A DNA stretch of 33,443 nucleotides from Zestomonas carbonaria (GTDB lineage Bacteria > Pseudomonadota > Gammaproteobacteria > Pseudomonadales > Pseudomonadaceae). Position 1 is the first letter of the stretch; every line of letters starts with the position of its first letter. Shown piece by piece: positions 7,456-15,716 of this stretch. A program made the position numbers and the translations under genes. Location: assembly GCF_904061905.1 (NCBI RefSeq), contig NZ_CAJFCI010000070.1:1-33443 (forward strand), written 5' to 3'. The notes beneath the pieces were generated by a model. It was not told the DNA's origin, made no database searches, and saw nothing but the letters and a program-made list of their open reading frames with translations.

Positions 7456-7920
7456 ATGCAACTGCGTAACGGCTTCACTCTGATCGAGTTGCTGATCGTC
7501 ATAGTCATCGTCGCCATCCTGGCGACGATAGGCTTCCCCGGCTTTCGATCCCTGACACTCGATAACCGGCTGACCAACACGACCAACAGTCTGGTCGGCG
7601 CTCTGCAATTTGCTCGCAGCGAAGCCGTCATGCAGCGCGCCACCATCAGCGTCTGTGCCGCCAATGCCGACAACACGGCCTGTGCCAACAGTACCGACTG
7701 GAGTGGTGGCGCCCTGGTAATGCGAGGCAACAGCCTCCTCCGCGTTGTCGCTCCCGTCAGCGACGAGGTTACCGTGACCAGTTCGACCAGCAAGGTGGAC
7801 TACAACTCCGACGGCACCACCACGGCCGCCACCGTCACCATCAGCGACTCTCGCCCGCAATCGCGGCAGATCAAGATCAACGCCATCGGCCAAGCCTGCG
7901 GTGGAAGCTCATGCTCATGA
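7456..7920 (+). CDS. fimU: Minor pilin FimU
   Basis: A 154-residue minor pilin of the FimU/GspH family. The leader MQLRNG ends at G6|F7-TLIE11, the canonical PilD site with Glu at +5, followed by the helix LLIVIVIVAILATIGFPGF. The body includes ALQFARSEAVMQRATISVCAA, typical of FimU/GspH, and ends with a Cys pair in QACGGSSC. In P. aeruginosa FimU links the PilV-PilW-PilX subcomplex to the pilin shaft. The ATG at 7456 was chosen because it gives the standard leader; a much longer in-frame extension upstream overlaps fimT and has no leader logic. The ribosome-binding site is weak. A 98-bp gap separates it from fimT, and its stop overlaps pilV. Confidence 0.9.
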   Translation: MQLRNGFTLIELLIVIVIVAILATIGFPGFRSLTLDNRLTNTTNSLVGALQFARSEAVMQRATISVCAANADNTACANSTDWSGGALVMRGNSLLRVVAPVSDEVTVTSSTSKVDYNSDGTTTAATVTISDSRPQSRQIKINAIGQACGGSSCS

Positions 7921-8396
7921 AAACCAGACGATCCACTCAAGGATTCACCCTGATCGAAGTCCTGGTTGCCCTGGTCATCCTCGCTGTCGGCCTGCTCGGC
8001 ATGGCCACCCTGATGATGAGCAGCCTGCAATCGAGCCAGAGCGCCTACCTGCGCAGCCAGGCCAGCGTACTGGCCTACGACATCGTCGAGCGCATGCGCG
8101 CCAATCACACCCAGGCCGTCACCACCGACGACTACGAACTGAATGTCGATACCGAGGCCACCAGTGACCCAGGCTGCGCCAGCAGCGGTTGCAGTGCCAG
8201 CCAGCAGGCCCAGCTTGACCTTTTCCAATGGAGAACGGCATTGGCCAACGGCATCCCCGGAGCAACCGCCAGCATCGTGCGCGATAACCAGAACGAGTAT
8301 CAGGTCACCATTTCCTGGAGCGAGGTAGGTACCCAACTCGAGAACCAGGACGGTACCGAGGTGAACCCATCCTTCAGCTTGAGGATCGATCTATGA
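7911..8396 (+). CDS. pilV: Minor pilin PilV
   Basis: A 161-residue (159 if the second ATG is used) minor pilin. The leader MKTRRSTQG is cleaved before FTLIEV, giving Phe+1 and Glu+5, and the helix LVALVILAVGLLGMATLMM with QSSQSAYLRSQASVLAYDIVERMRANH is the PilV signature. Two starts are possible: ATG 7911 or ATG 7917, the latter overlapping the fimU stop as ATGA. GGTGGAA at 7900-7906 lies 4 bases before the first and 10 before the second. It forms a subcomplex with PilW and PilX that promotes pilus assembly. It is shorter than I recall for PAO1 PilV (about 185). Its stop overlaps pilW as ATGA. Confidence 0.92.
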   Translation: MLMKTRRSTQGFTLIEVLVALVILAVGLLGMATLMMSSLQSSQSAYLRSQASVLAYDIVERMRANHTQAVTTDDYELNVDTEATSDPGCASSGCSASQQAQLDLFQWRTALANGIPGATASIVRDNQNEYQVTISWSEVGTQLENQDGTEVNPSFSLRIDL

Positions 8397-9040
8397 AACG
8401 GCAGAAGGGTCTTTCCCTGATCGAGCTGATGATCGCAATCCTCATCAGCTCCCTGTTGCTGCTCGGCGTCATCCAGCTCTTCAGCAACACCACCGCCTCA
8501 GACCGCACCAATACCGCCATGGCCAGGGTGCAGGAAAGCGGCCGGATAGCCCTGGAAATCATCGGCGCAGATGCACGTCGTGCCGGCTACCAGGGCTGCA
8601 GTTCGGCAGCCAACAAAACCACCATCGGCAGCCTGACATTCCCCGATGCAGCGTTGGCCACCGCGACAGGCAGCATCACATTCCGCTACGCCACGCCCAC
8701 CAACACCGGCACCCTGTTCGGTACCAACAAGGCCTGCGACAACACCACTTTGTACCTGAACAACGTGACCTATAGCAGTTGCCCGAGCGGGAACGTTCAA
8801 CGCATCTGCAAGAGTATCAACGGCGGCGTGGCCGACCCGATTCTGGACAACGCGGCGATCACTGCCATCAGCTTCAGCATTCCCAGCGGTGGCAACACGT
8901 TGTGGAAAAACAGCGCCGATATCACCACCGCCGAGCTGGCATCGGCCCGCTCCGCGCGAATCACACTGACCATTACCGACACGCGCAATGAGATCTCTCG
9001 CGTGTTTTCAGGTACCTACGAACTCAGGAATCGCCTCTGA
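8393..9040 (+). CDS. pilW: Minor pilin PilW
   Basis: A 215-residue minor pilin. The leader MKRQKG is cleaved before LSLIE (Leu+1, Glu+5), and the helix LMIAILISSLLLLGVIQLF is followed by the PilW-type MARVQESGRIALEIIGADARRAGYQGC. PilW belongs to the PilV-PilW-PilX tip subcomplex that primes assembly and carries PilY1. It is clearly shorter than the ~274 residues I recall for PAO1 PilW; the missing part is in the C-terminal globular region, since the N-terminus and the conserved AGYQGC segment are intact. The start overlaps the pilV stop (ATGA) and the stop overlaps the pilX start (TGATG), so translation is coupled. Confidence 0.92.
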   Translation: MKRQKGLSLIELMIAILISSLLLLGVIQLFSNTTASDRTNTAMARVQESGRIALEIIGADARRAGYQGCSSAANKTTIGSLTFPDAALATATGSITFRYATPTNTGTLFGTNKACDNTTLYLNNVTYSSCPSGNVQRICKSINGGVADPILDNAAITAISFSIPSGGNTLWKNSADITTAELASARSARITLTITDTRNEISRVFSGTYELRNRL

Positions 9041-9501
9041 TGACCACCTTACGTGCCCACCAGAATGGCATGGCCCTGCTCGTCAGCCTGGTACTGCTGT
9101 TGCTGCTGACCATCATCGCCATCACCGCCGCCACCCAATCATCGCTACAGGAACGCATGGCGGCCAACAGCCAACAGCAGAACGTCGCATTCCAGGCCGC
9201 GGAGAGCGGGATCCGAGGCTGGATCGCCGAATACGAATCCAACCCGAAGATCGAGCCCATCACGACCGGCAAGGTCAACCTCACCGACACGGTCCCCTAT
9301 GAGGCAAGCGCCCCACAGCCCAGCGCCTGTTTCGACGTGGTCCCCTCCTACTCGCTGAATGCGGCGGACGATGGCGGCTCCTTCCAATACGCCTGTTTCA
9401 ATATCGAAAGCACTGGGAAGTCTTGCGTGAACAGCACTTGTGCCGACACCGACAACCCGGCCCGGGCCAAACATCTCCAGGGCCACCTGGTTCGCTACTG
9501 A
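9040..9501 (+). CDS. pilX: Minor pilin PilX
   Basis: A 153-residue PilX-type minor pilin. The probable cleavage site is G10|M11-ALLV, so the +5 position is Val rather than Glu, as in the GspK/PilX class that caps the tip. The helix MALLVSLVLLLLLTIIAITAAT is followed by the PilX hallmark SSLQERMAANSQQQNVAFQAAESGIR. Cysteines in FDVVP..., YACFNIESTGKSC and STC may form disulfides. It is shorter than the ~195 residues I recall for PAO1. It ends with LQGHLVRY, 21 bp before pilY1, and is coupled to pilW by TGATG. Its product works with PilV, PilW and PilY1 at the pilus tip. Confidence 0.9.
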   Translation: MTTLRAHQNGMALLVSLVLLLLLTIIAITAATQSSLQERMAANSQQQNVAFQAAESGIRGWIAEYESNPKIEPITTGKVNLTDTVPYEASAPQPSACFDVVPSYSLNAADDGGSFQYACFNIESTGKSCVNSTCADTDNPARAKHLQGHLVRY

Positions 9502-9522
9502 ATTCAAGGACAAGGAATCATC

Positions 9523-12500
9523 ATGAAAGCGCCAAACTTCCTGTGCAGCGCCCTTGCATCCACGCTGGCCACCGCACTGGTTCTGTATAGCGGGATCAGC
9601 TACGCCGACGACACGGAAATCTTCTTCGGCGGCTCAGCCATCGATGCGGGCATCCGTCCCAACGTGTTGTTCATCCTCGACGATTCCGGGTCGATGAACG
9701 ACAGGAACACCCCTACCCGCATGGCGCAGCTCAAGACCGCCTTCAGCAGCATCATCAACAATGCAGGCAGCATCAACGTCGGGGTCATGGCGCTCAACAG
9801 CACAACAGGGGGCTCTCGCCTGCTCTCGCCTGTCCGGCCCATCGACGAATCGGTCAACGTCAAGCTGTCCAACCCGGTGCTTCTCGCCAGTGGCGACGAC
9901 GCCAGCTATTCCAGCAATGGCACCACGAACATCAGCGACCCAACCCTGGTCATGGGATATACCGGCAACAGCGAGCAGAACGTTACCCGCTCGCTCGGAA
10001 CCGGCTCCAGTTATTCGGCGGAATACTCTTCCTACTATGTCGTGAGGAGTGGTGGTGTCGACTATGCCTGCTCGTCCAAGATCGCAGCCCAAGGCACGGT
10101 CTGCCCGAGCGGCACCAAGGCCACGATCAACTCCACGACGGGCAGTTCCGGAAACGACGGAATCCTGCTGTTCCGCAATCTCAACGTTCCGGCCGGCGTG
10201 ACCATCACGGCCGCCAGGCTGGTCGTGACTCGAGCTAGCACCAGCACGGGGACCGTCAGGCCATTCTCGGTCAAGATCGAAAACACGAAGACTGCCGCGG
10301 CCTTCAATAACGACGACACCATCGGCAGCGACCGTGATTTCGGCAATACCAACCTGAATATCGCCACGGTCACTCCAGACAGGAATGGGGAAGAACTCAC
10401 CTTCAACCTCACGACCCAGTTCCAGAATCTGCGGGGGTTGCCGCCTTCCGACAACCCTATTGCCGATGTCGCTCTGCGACTGCGCGGAACCGGTAGCAAC
10501 AGCTATTCCTGGTACCTCGGTGACGGCACCACCACATCTCCCGAGCACACCCCTCGCCTGGAGATCGAATGGACCGGGAGTACGGACATCAACCGCACAA
10601 CCGGCCTGCGCTTCCAGAACGTCGCCATTCCCAAGGGGGCGACCATCACTTCTGCGCGCATCGACTTCGTACCGGCCGCCTCCGATGACCGCCCGGTGAC
10701 CTTCAGCATCACTGCACAGAACATTGCAGACGCTCCCATCTTCACCGCCAATGCCAGCAACTTCACTGGTCGGGTCAAGACATCGAACAGCGCGACCTGG
10801 ACACCCGCCGAGTGGCGCACCAGCAGCCCTCAGGTCTACGTGGAGGGCCCCACTGTCACAGCCCTGGTACAGAGCGTCATCAACAGCAACGCCGACTGGT
10901 GTGGCAACAACTCCATGGCTTTCTTCATCACGCCCACATCGGGAACCGGAAGCCGTACAACCTTCAGCGTCGATGCTGCCAAGGATCTCCAGCCGGTGCT
11001 GAACGTTACGTACGAAGGAGGAGAAGACGGCTGTCTGGACCCGATCCTGGATATTTCCGTGATCGACGCGAAGGATGACGGTTATCAGGCAGGAACCTCT
11101 TCAAGCACCAGAACCCCCAACCTGACCTCGACAACGCTGTCCTTCTCCAATGGCTACATCGCCAGTCGTTACCAGAAAGTGCCGGTCAAGCAAGGCGCGA
11201 CCGTAAAAGAAGCACAGATCATCGTCACCCCCAACAATACGAACAGCGGCAATGCCACCGTTTACATCGAAGACGTCAACAACTCCGCCGAACTCACAAC
11301 AAACAGGGAGAACATCAGCAATCGTTTCCCGAGCAGCGGCGGCGCCACCTGCAGCTTCGCACCTGTCGCGGCAGGAGTACCGATCACCTGTTCAGCCGAA
11401 GGGATCAAGACACAGCTACAGAATCTTTTCGCACGCTCCGGCTGGGCCGACGGCAATGCGCTCAGCCTGTTGATCCGCCCCAGCAGCGGCAGTCTGGCCG
11501 TGAGATCCCGAGACTATGGCGCAGGCAGCAGCATCACCTTGCGCGTCAAACTCGCCTCGGGCGGTCTGGGCGAGAACAGCTACACGATTCGCGACTATAC
11601 CAACGGCATCGTGCAGGGCCTGTCAGCTAACGGCTATACGCCCATCGTGCCTGCGCTATATGAAGCCGCGGGCTATCTGGCCCAGAAGCCAGGCAAGCAT
11701 ATTGGCAACGTGCCCAGCCCCATCACCAGCTCCTGCCAAGCCAACTACCTGGTATTGCTGACCGATGGGGAAGCGAACACCAACCCCAGCTCGGCACAAA
11801 CCGCAGCGCAAGACGGAATTGCCTCGCTGATAGGCTCCTCCTGCTCTGGCGACTCCACCTACTCATCCGAGAAATGCGGACGCAGCGTCGTGCAATGGCT
11901 CGCGACCGAAGATCAGGCTGACTATGACGGTCTCAACACAGTCACGACCCATACCATTGGCTTCAACACCAGCTCCAACAACCAGGCCACTACATTCCTG
12001 AACAACCTCGCCAGCCTCGGTGGTGGCAAAGCGTACCAGGCGGAAAACGCCGCCGATCTCGCCAACGCCTTCGACGATATCGTCCAGGCGGCCCTGGCAA
12101 CCAACACCACCTTCGTGAACACCAGTGCTCCCGTAAACTCGTTCAACCGCGCGGATAACCTGGATGAGCTTTACTTCGCTCTCTTCCGCCCCTCTGAAAC
12201 CGATCGCTGGGCAGGAAACCTCAAACGCTATCGCCTGAAAACCGAAGGCACCGTCGCCACCATCGTCGATGCCGACGATGCCGCGGCCATCGACGGCAAC
12301 ACCGGCTTCTTCAAGAGCAGTGCACGCAGCTTCTGGAGCGCCACCCAGGATGGCAGCGATATCTCGAAAGGAGGTGCCGGCTTCAAGCTGCCAGAGCCAG
12401 CCAATCGCAAGCTGTTCACCTATCTGGGCAACTCCCCGGCGGGTACCCCCGCAGCCCTGGAAAGCCTGATCTCCACCAATACCAACATCACCGCCGAAAG

Positions 12501-14187
12501 ACTTGGCGACAGCAGCATGACCACGGTCGAGCGCGCCAACCTGCTCAAGTACATCCGTGGAGTGGATACCGACGACAGCGGCAATGACACGAATCGCCAG
12601 GCCCTGGGGGACCCCATCCACTCCTCGCCCCGCCTGGTCACCTACGGTTGCAACACCTATGCAAACGGCGAGTGCACCAGCCCGGACCTGAGCGCCATCA
12701 TGGGCACCAACGAAGGGTTCATTCATGCCTTCAACACCAGCACGGGTGTTGAACAGTTCGCCTTCATGCCCGAGGCCTTGCTTCCGAACATCAAGCAGCT
12801 CAGAGCCAATGCGAAGTCCTCTTCGACCAAGCCCCGCCTGTATGGCATGGACAACACCGTGACCCTTTGGGTGAACGATGCCAACAACAATGGCGTCATC
12901 TACGGCGATCCCAGCACCGGAACCACGACGGGCCTGAACACCGGGGAATTCGTCTACGCCTATGCCACCATGGGACGCGGCGGTCGCAATATCTATGCGC
13001 TCGACATTACCAATCGCAACGAACCCAAGATGCTCTGGCAGATCCTCGGCGGAACGACCACTGGCTTCGAGAAACTGGCCCAGACCTGGTCTGCCCCGGT
13101 CAAGACCCGGATCAAGGTCGGTAGCACCATCAGGGATGTGCTGATATTCGCTGGCGGCTACGACAAGGACCAGGACGACCTCAACACCTCCACCAGCGTG
13201 TACGCCCAGGACGACATCGGCAACGCCATCTATATCGTCGATGCCAAGACCGGGGAAAAAATCTGGTCCGTCAGCAACAGTTCCGGCCATGACCTGATCC
13301 TGTCCAAGATGAAATACAGCATCCCCAGTGGTGTTCGGGTCATCGATATCCAGGAAGCGAACGGCGTCCTGGTGACCGACCCCGACAAGCTGGCGGACCA
13401 ATTCTTCGTCGGCGACATGGGCGGCCAGGTGTGGCGTTTCTATATCAACAACGGCCAGAGCGGTGCGGGACTGGTAACTGCCGCCGGTACCAGTGGCGAT
13501 GGTGTCTTCGCCACTATCGGCGGTACCACGACAGAATCGGCACGACGCTTCTACCACGAGCCTGACGTGGCGTTGCTGAACATCAACGGCAGCCGCTCTC
13601 TGGTCGTGAATATCGGCAGCGGCTACAGGGGCCATCCGTTGAACGAATACATCGTGGATCGCTTCTACTCCTTCCGCACCTCGGCTCTGTTCAAGACCAC
13701 CGGCGAAGGCACACTGACGGAAGCCCACCTGTACGATGCAACCCTGAACCTGGTTCAGGCAGGTGATGCCACTCAGAAATCGGATGCCAATAACGCTTTC
13801 CGGAATATCACTGGCGGCTGGTACATAACCCTTACCAACTCAGGCGAGAAGGTCTTGTCCCGCGCGCTTACCGTTGGTGGTGAGCTGTACTTCAACACCT
13901 ACGAGCCCAGCACCAGTACGGCGGCCTGCAGCGCGACAGTTGGCAAGAACCGCTCCTACAGAGTCCGTCTACTTGATGCCACTCCCGCTTCTGTACCGGT
14001 GAACGGCAACGGCACACCTGGCGATCGATCCGATCTCAGCAACAGCGGCGGTATTTCCGGAGACCCGCAACTGTTCTGTAGCGGCAACGACTGCTGGGTC
14101 CTTCCAGACCCATCCCTTGATCCCGTGAAGGCCAACATGCCTCCGCTCGGGAAAACCTACTGGATGGACAGCGCAGACCTCGACTAG
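9523..14187 (+). CDS. pilY1: Type IV pilus tip adhesin PilY1 with a split VWA domain
   Basis: A 1554-residue secreted tip protein, far longer than the 1163 residues I recall for PAO1. A signal peptide (cleavage about SYA28|DD) is followed by a VWA domain start with MIDAS motif D53-D-S55-G-S57. The domain is then interrupted by about 580 residues carrying three related beta-rich modules (about 100-352, 353-500 and 505-682). Each has a strand pair such as LLFRNLNVPAGVTITAARLVV, LRFQNVAIPKGATITSARID or SRYQKVPVKQGATVKEAQII. The VWA resumes at about 687 with T706 (GYTPI) and D748 (LLTDGEAN). The C-terminal PilY1 beta-propeller (about 1028-1540) has LGDPIHSSPRLV, MGTNEGFIHAFN, YATMGRGGRNIYALD and FFVGDMGGQVWRF. 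EF-hand-like acidic loops occur at 1119-1129 and 1214-1219. AAGGACAAGGAA precedes the ATG. PilY1 primes pili with the minor pilins and mediates adhesion and surface sensing. The module assignment to a DNRLRE/CBM96-like fold is inference. Confidence 0.95.
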   Translation: MKAPNFLCSALASTLATALVLYSGISYADDTEIFFGGSAIDAGIRPNVLFILDDSGSMNDRNTPTRMAQLKTAFSSIINNAGSINVGVMALNSTTGGSRLLSPVRPIDESVNVKLSNPVLLASGDDASYSSNGTTNISDPTLVMGYTGNSEQNVTRSLGTGSSYSAEYSSYYVVRSGGVDYACSSKIAAQGTVCPSGTKATINSTTGSSGNDGILLFRNLNVPAGVTITAARLVVTRASTSTGTVRPFSVKIENTKTAAAFNNDDTIGSDRDFGNTNLNIATVTPDRNGEELTFNLTTQFQNLRGLPPSDNPIADVALRLRGTGSNSYSWYLGDGTTTSPEHTPRLEIEWTGSTDINRTTGLRFQNVAIPKGATITSARIDFVPAASDDRPVTFSITAQNIADAPIFTANASNFTGRVKTSNSATWTPAEWRTSSPQVYVEGPTVTALVQSVINSNADWCGNNSMAFFITPTSGTGSRTTFSVDAAKDLQPVLNVTYEGGEDGCLDPILDISVIDAKDDGYQAGTSSSTRTPNLTSTTLSFSNGYIASRYQKVPVKQGATVKEAQIIVTPNNTNSGNATVYIEDVNNSAELTTNRENISNRFPSSGGATCSFAPVAAGVPITCSAEGIKTQLQNLFARSGWADGNALSLLIRPSSGSLAVRSRDYGAGSSITLRVKLASGGLGENSYTIRDYTNGIVQGLSANGYTPIVPALYEAAGYLAQKPGKHIGNVPSPITSSCQANYLVLLTDGEANTNPSSAQTAAQDGIASLIGSSCSGDSTYSSEKCGRSVVQWLATEDQADYDGLNTVTTHTIGFNTSSNNQATTFLNNLASLGGGKAYQAENAADLANAFDDIVQAALATNTTFVNTSAPVNSFNRADNLDELYFALFRPSETDRWAGNLKRYRLKTEGTVATIVDADDAAAIDGNTGFFKSSARSFWSATQDGSDISKGGAGFKLPEPANRKLFTYLGNSPAGTPAALESLISTNTNITAERLGDSSMTTVERANLLKYIRGVDTDDSGNDTNRQALGDPIHSSPRLVTYGCNTYANGECTSPDLSAIMGTNEGFIHAFNTSTGVEQFAFMPEALLPNIKQLRANAKSSSTKPRLYGMDNTVTLWVNDANNNGVIYGDPSTGTTTGLNTGEFVYAYATMGRGGRNIYALDITNRNEPKMLWQILGGTTTGFEKLAQTWSAPVKTRIKVGSTIRDVLIFAGGYDKDQDDLNTSTSVYAQDDIGNAIYIVDAKTGEKIWSVSNSSGHDLILSKMKYSIPSGVRVIDIQEANGVLVTDPDKLADQFFVGDMGGQVWRFYINNGQSGAGLVTAAGTSGDGVFATIGGTTTESARRFYHEPDVALLNINGSRSLVVNIGSGYRGHPLNEYIVDRFYSFRTSALFKTTGEGTLTEAHLYDATLNLVQAGDATQKSDANNAFRNITGGWYITLTNSGEKVLSRALTVGGELYFNTYEPSTSTAACSATVGKNRSYRVRLLDATPASVPVNGNGTPGDRSDLSNSGGISGDPQLFCSGNDCWVLPDPSLDPVKANMPPLGKTYWMDSADLD

Positions 14188-14196
14188 CCACGCAAC

Positions 14197-14222
14197 GCAA
14201 GGCGGGGTAATACCCGCCTTGC
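14197..14222. other. Hairpin between pilY1 and pilE
   Basis: GCAAGGCGGG (14197-14206) pairs perfectly with CCCGCCTTGC (14213-14222) around a six-base loop. It is not followed by a T run, so it is more likely an mRNA processing or stability element, or a weak attenuator between the very long pilY1 and pilE, than a full terminator. Confidence 0.6.
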
Positions 14223-14246
14223 AGAGAGATACCCAAAAGGCATCGC

Positions 14247-14660
14247 ATGAAAAGACAAACCGGTTTCACCCTGATCGAATTGCTGACGGCTGTGGTCGTT
14301 ATCGGCATCCTGGCCGCCATCGCGATTCCCAGTTACCAGTCCTATGTCCGCCGCGCGGCCTGTGAGGACGCCAAGAGCGTACTCACAGGAGCCGCCAACG
14401 TGATGGAACGCTTTCGCGCGCAGAACAACACCTACACTGGGGCAACCTTGGGTGTCTACGCGGGCAGCCCGGTAGATGGCTCTACGAAGCATACGCAAAT
14501 AGCAATTTCCGCTTCGACCGCAACCACCTATACCTTGACAGCAACCCCCACGAACGGTGGCCTGCTGGCAAACCGAGGCACCCTCACCCTCACCTCGACA
14601 GGCGTTCGCGGAGGCAGTGGCGCCCTGGCGAACGCCTGGGGCAGTTGCAGCGGAATCTAA
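14247..14660 (+). CDS. pilE: Minor pilin PilE
   Basis: A 137-residue pilin-like protein. The leader MKRQTG is cut before F7-TLIE11, followed by LLTAVVVIGILAAIAIPSYQSYVRRAACEDAKS, a near-canonical type IVa pilin N-terminus. Cys39 and Cys134 are placed to form the alpha-beta or C-terminal disulfide. PilE joins FimU in connecting the PilV/W/X-PilY1 tip to the PilA shaft. AAAAGG lies six bases before the ATG at 14247. It begins only 59 bp after pilY1, leaving no room for pilY2, which separates these two genes in PAO1. A strong terminator follows immediately, marking the end of the minor-pilin operon. Confidence 0.92.
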   Translation: MKRQTGFTLIELLTAVVVIGILAAIAIPSYQSYVRRAACEDAKSVLTGAANVMERFRAQNNTYTGATLGVYAGSPVDGSTKHTQIAISASTATTYTLTATPTNGGLLANRGTLTLTSTGVRGGSGALANAWGSCSGI

Positions 14661-14699
14661 CAAACAAAAAGGTCGGCTTTGCCGACCTTTTTGTTTGTT
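14659..14699. terminator. Bidirectional rho-independent terminator between pilE and ispH
   Basis: A perfect 19-bp stem, AACAAACAAAAAGGTCGGC (14659-14677), pairs with its complement (14681-14699) around a TTT loop. The GC core GGTCGGC/GCCGACC is flanked by A-rich and T-rich tracts on both sides, so it can stop transcripts from pilE and from the leftward ispH operon. Confidence 0.93.
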
Positions 14700-14720
14700 G
14701 CCGTACCGATCAGTAAAGAA

Positions 14721-15665
14721 TCACACCGCCTTAACCCGCAGCTCCTTCGGCATCGAGAACGTGATGTTCTCCGGCCGGCCATCCAGCTCCTCCGCCCCCG
14801 TCGCGCCCCACTCGCGCAGGCGTTGTACCACGCCGCGTACCAGGACTTCCGGGGCCGAGGCGCCGGCGGTGATGCCGATGTTCTGGCGGCCGTCGAACCA
14901 GCCGCGTTGCAGGTCTTCGGCGCCATCGATCAGGTAGGCCGGGGTGCCGATGCGTTCGGCCAGTTCGCGCAGGCGGTTGGAGTTGGAGCTATTGGGGCTG
15001 CCGACAACCAGCACCAGGTCGCATTCGTTGGCCAGTTGCTTGACCGCATCCTGGCGGTTCTGGGTGGCGTAGCAGATGTCGTCCTTGCGCGGGCCGCCGA
15101 TGTTGGGGAACTTGGCACGCAGGGCGTCGATCACCCGGCTGGTGTCGTCCATCGAGAGGGTGGTCTGGGTGACGAAGGCCAGCGCTTCGGGGTTGCGGAC
15201 TTCCAGATGGGCGACATCCTCCTCGTCTTCCACCAGGTAGATCGCGCCGCCGTTGGCGGTGTCGTACTGGCCCATGGTGCCTTCCACCTCGGGATGTCCT
15301 TCGTGGCCGATGAGGATGCATTCGCGGCCGTCGCGGCTGTAGCGCACCACTTCCATATGCACCTTGGTGACCAGCGGGCAGGTGGCGTCGAACACTTTCA
15401 GGCCGCGCCGTTCGGCTTCCTTGCGGACCGCCTGGGACACGCCGTGGGCACTGAAGATGACGATGACGTTGTCCGGCACCTGGTCCAGCTCTTCGACGAA
15501 GATGGCGCCGCGCGCGCGCAGGTCTTCCACCACGAACTTGTTGTGCACCACTTCATGGCGCACGTAGATCGGCGGCCCGAACACTTCGAGGGCGCGGTTG
15601 ACGATCTCGATGGCTCGGTCGACGCCGGCGCAGAAGCCGCGGGGGTTGGCGAGTTTGATTTGCAT
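14721..15665 (-). CDS. ispH: 4-Hydroxy-3-methylbut-2-enyl diphosphate reductase (LytB/IspH)
   Basis: A 314-residue [4Fe-4S] enzyme that makes IPP and DMAPP from HMBPP, the last step of the MEP pathway, in the cytosol. The three cluster ligands are Cys12 ([12 protein letters not shown]), Cys96 ([11 protein letters not shown]) and Cys198 ([11 protein letters not shown]). Active-site His41 (VVHN), His74 (SAHGVS), His124 and Glu126 ([14 protein letters not shown]) and the SSNS segment (PNSSNSNRL) are present. ATG 15665 gives the standard N-terminus [14 protein letters not shown]; in-frame codons upstream extend into the 94-bp gap that holds a dispersed repeat. It is the last gene of the leftward ribF-ileS-lspA-fkpB-ispH run. 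Confidence 0.98.
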   Translation of the reverse strand: MQIKLANPRGFCAGVDRAIEIVNRALEVFGPPIYVRHEVVHNKFVVEDLRARGAIFVEELDQVPDNVIVIFSAHGVSQAVRKEAERRGLKVFDATCPLVTKVHMEVVRYSRDGRECILIGHEGHPEVEGTMGQYDTANGGAIYLVEDEEDVAHLEVRNPEALAFVTQTTLSMDDTSRVIDALRAKFPNIGGPRKDDICYATQNRQDAVKQLANECDLVLVVGSPNSSNSNRLRELAERIGTPAYLIDGAEDLQRGWFDGRQNIGITAGASAPEVLVRGVVQRLREWGATGAEELDGRPENITFSMPKELRVKAV

Positions 15666-15716
15666 GGTCGAGGATCTCGGCGCGCAGGGACGACACCAGT
15701 GTACTGCGGATGAGTC

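Noticed and set aside
11863..13728. A 621-codon open frame on the minus strand
   Set aside because: It is the shadow of pilY1, whose plus-strand frame shows signal peptide, VWA and propeller motifs.
9523..14187. RGD integrin-binding motif in PilY1
   Set aside because: I recall an RGD in PAO1 PilY1; here the closest strings are RGV (around residue 1012) and RGL, so no RGD is present.
14188..14246. Remnant of pilY2
   Set aside because: Only 59 bp are available, and they hold a hairpin and the pilE ribosome-binding site; no coding remnant is recognisable.
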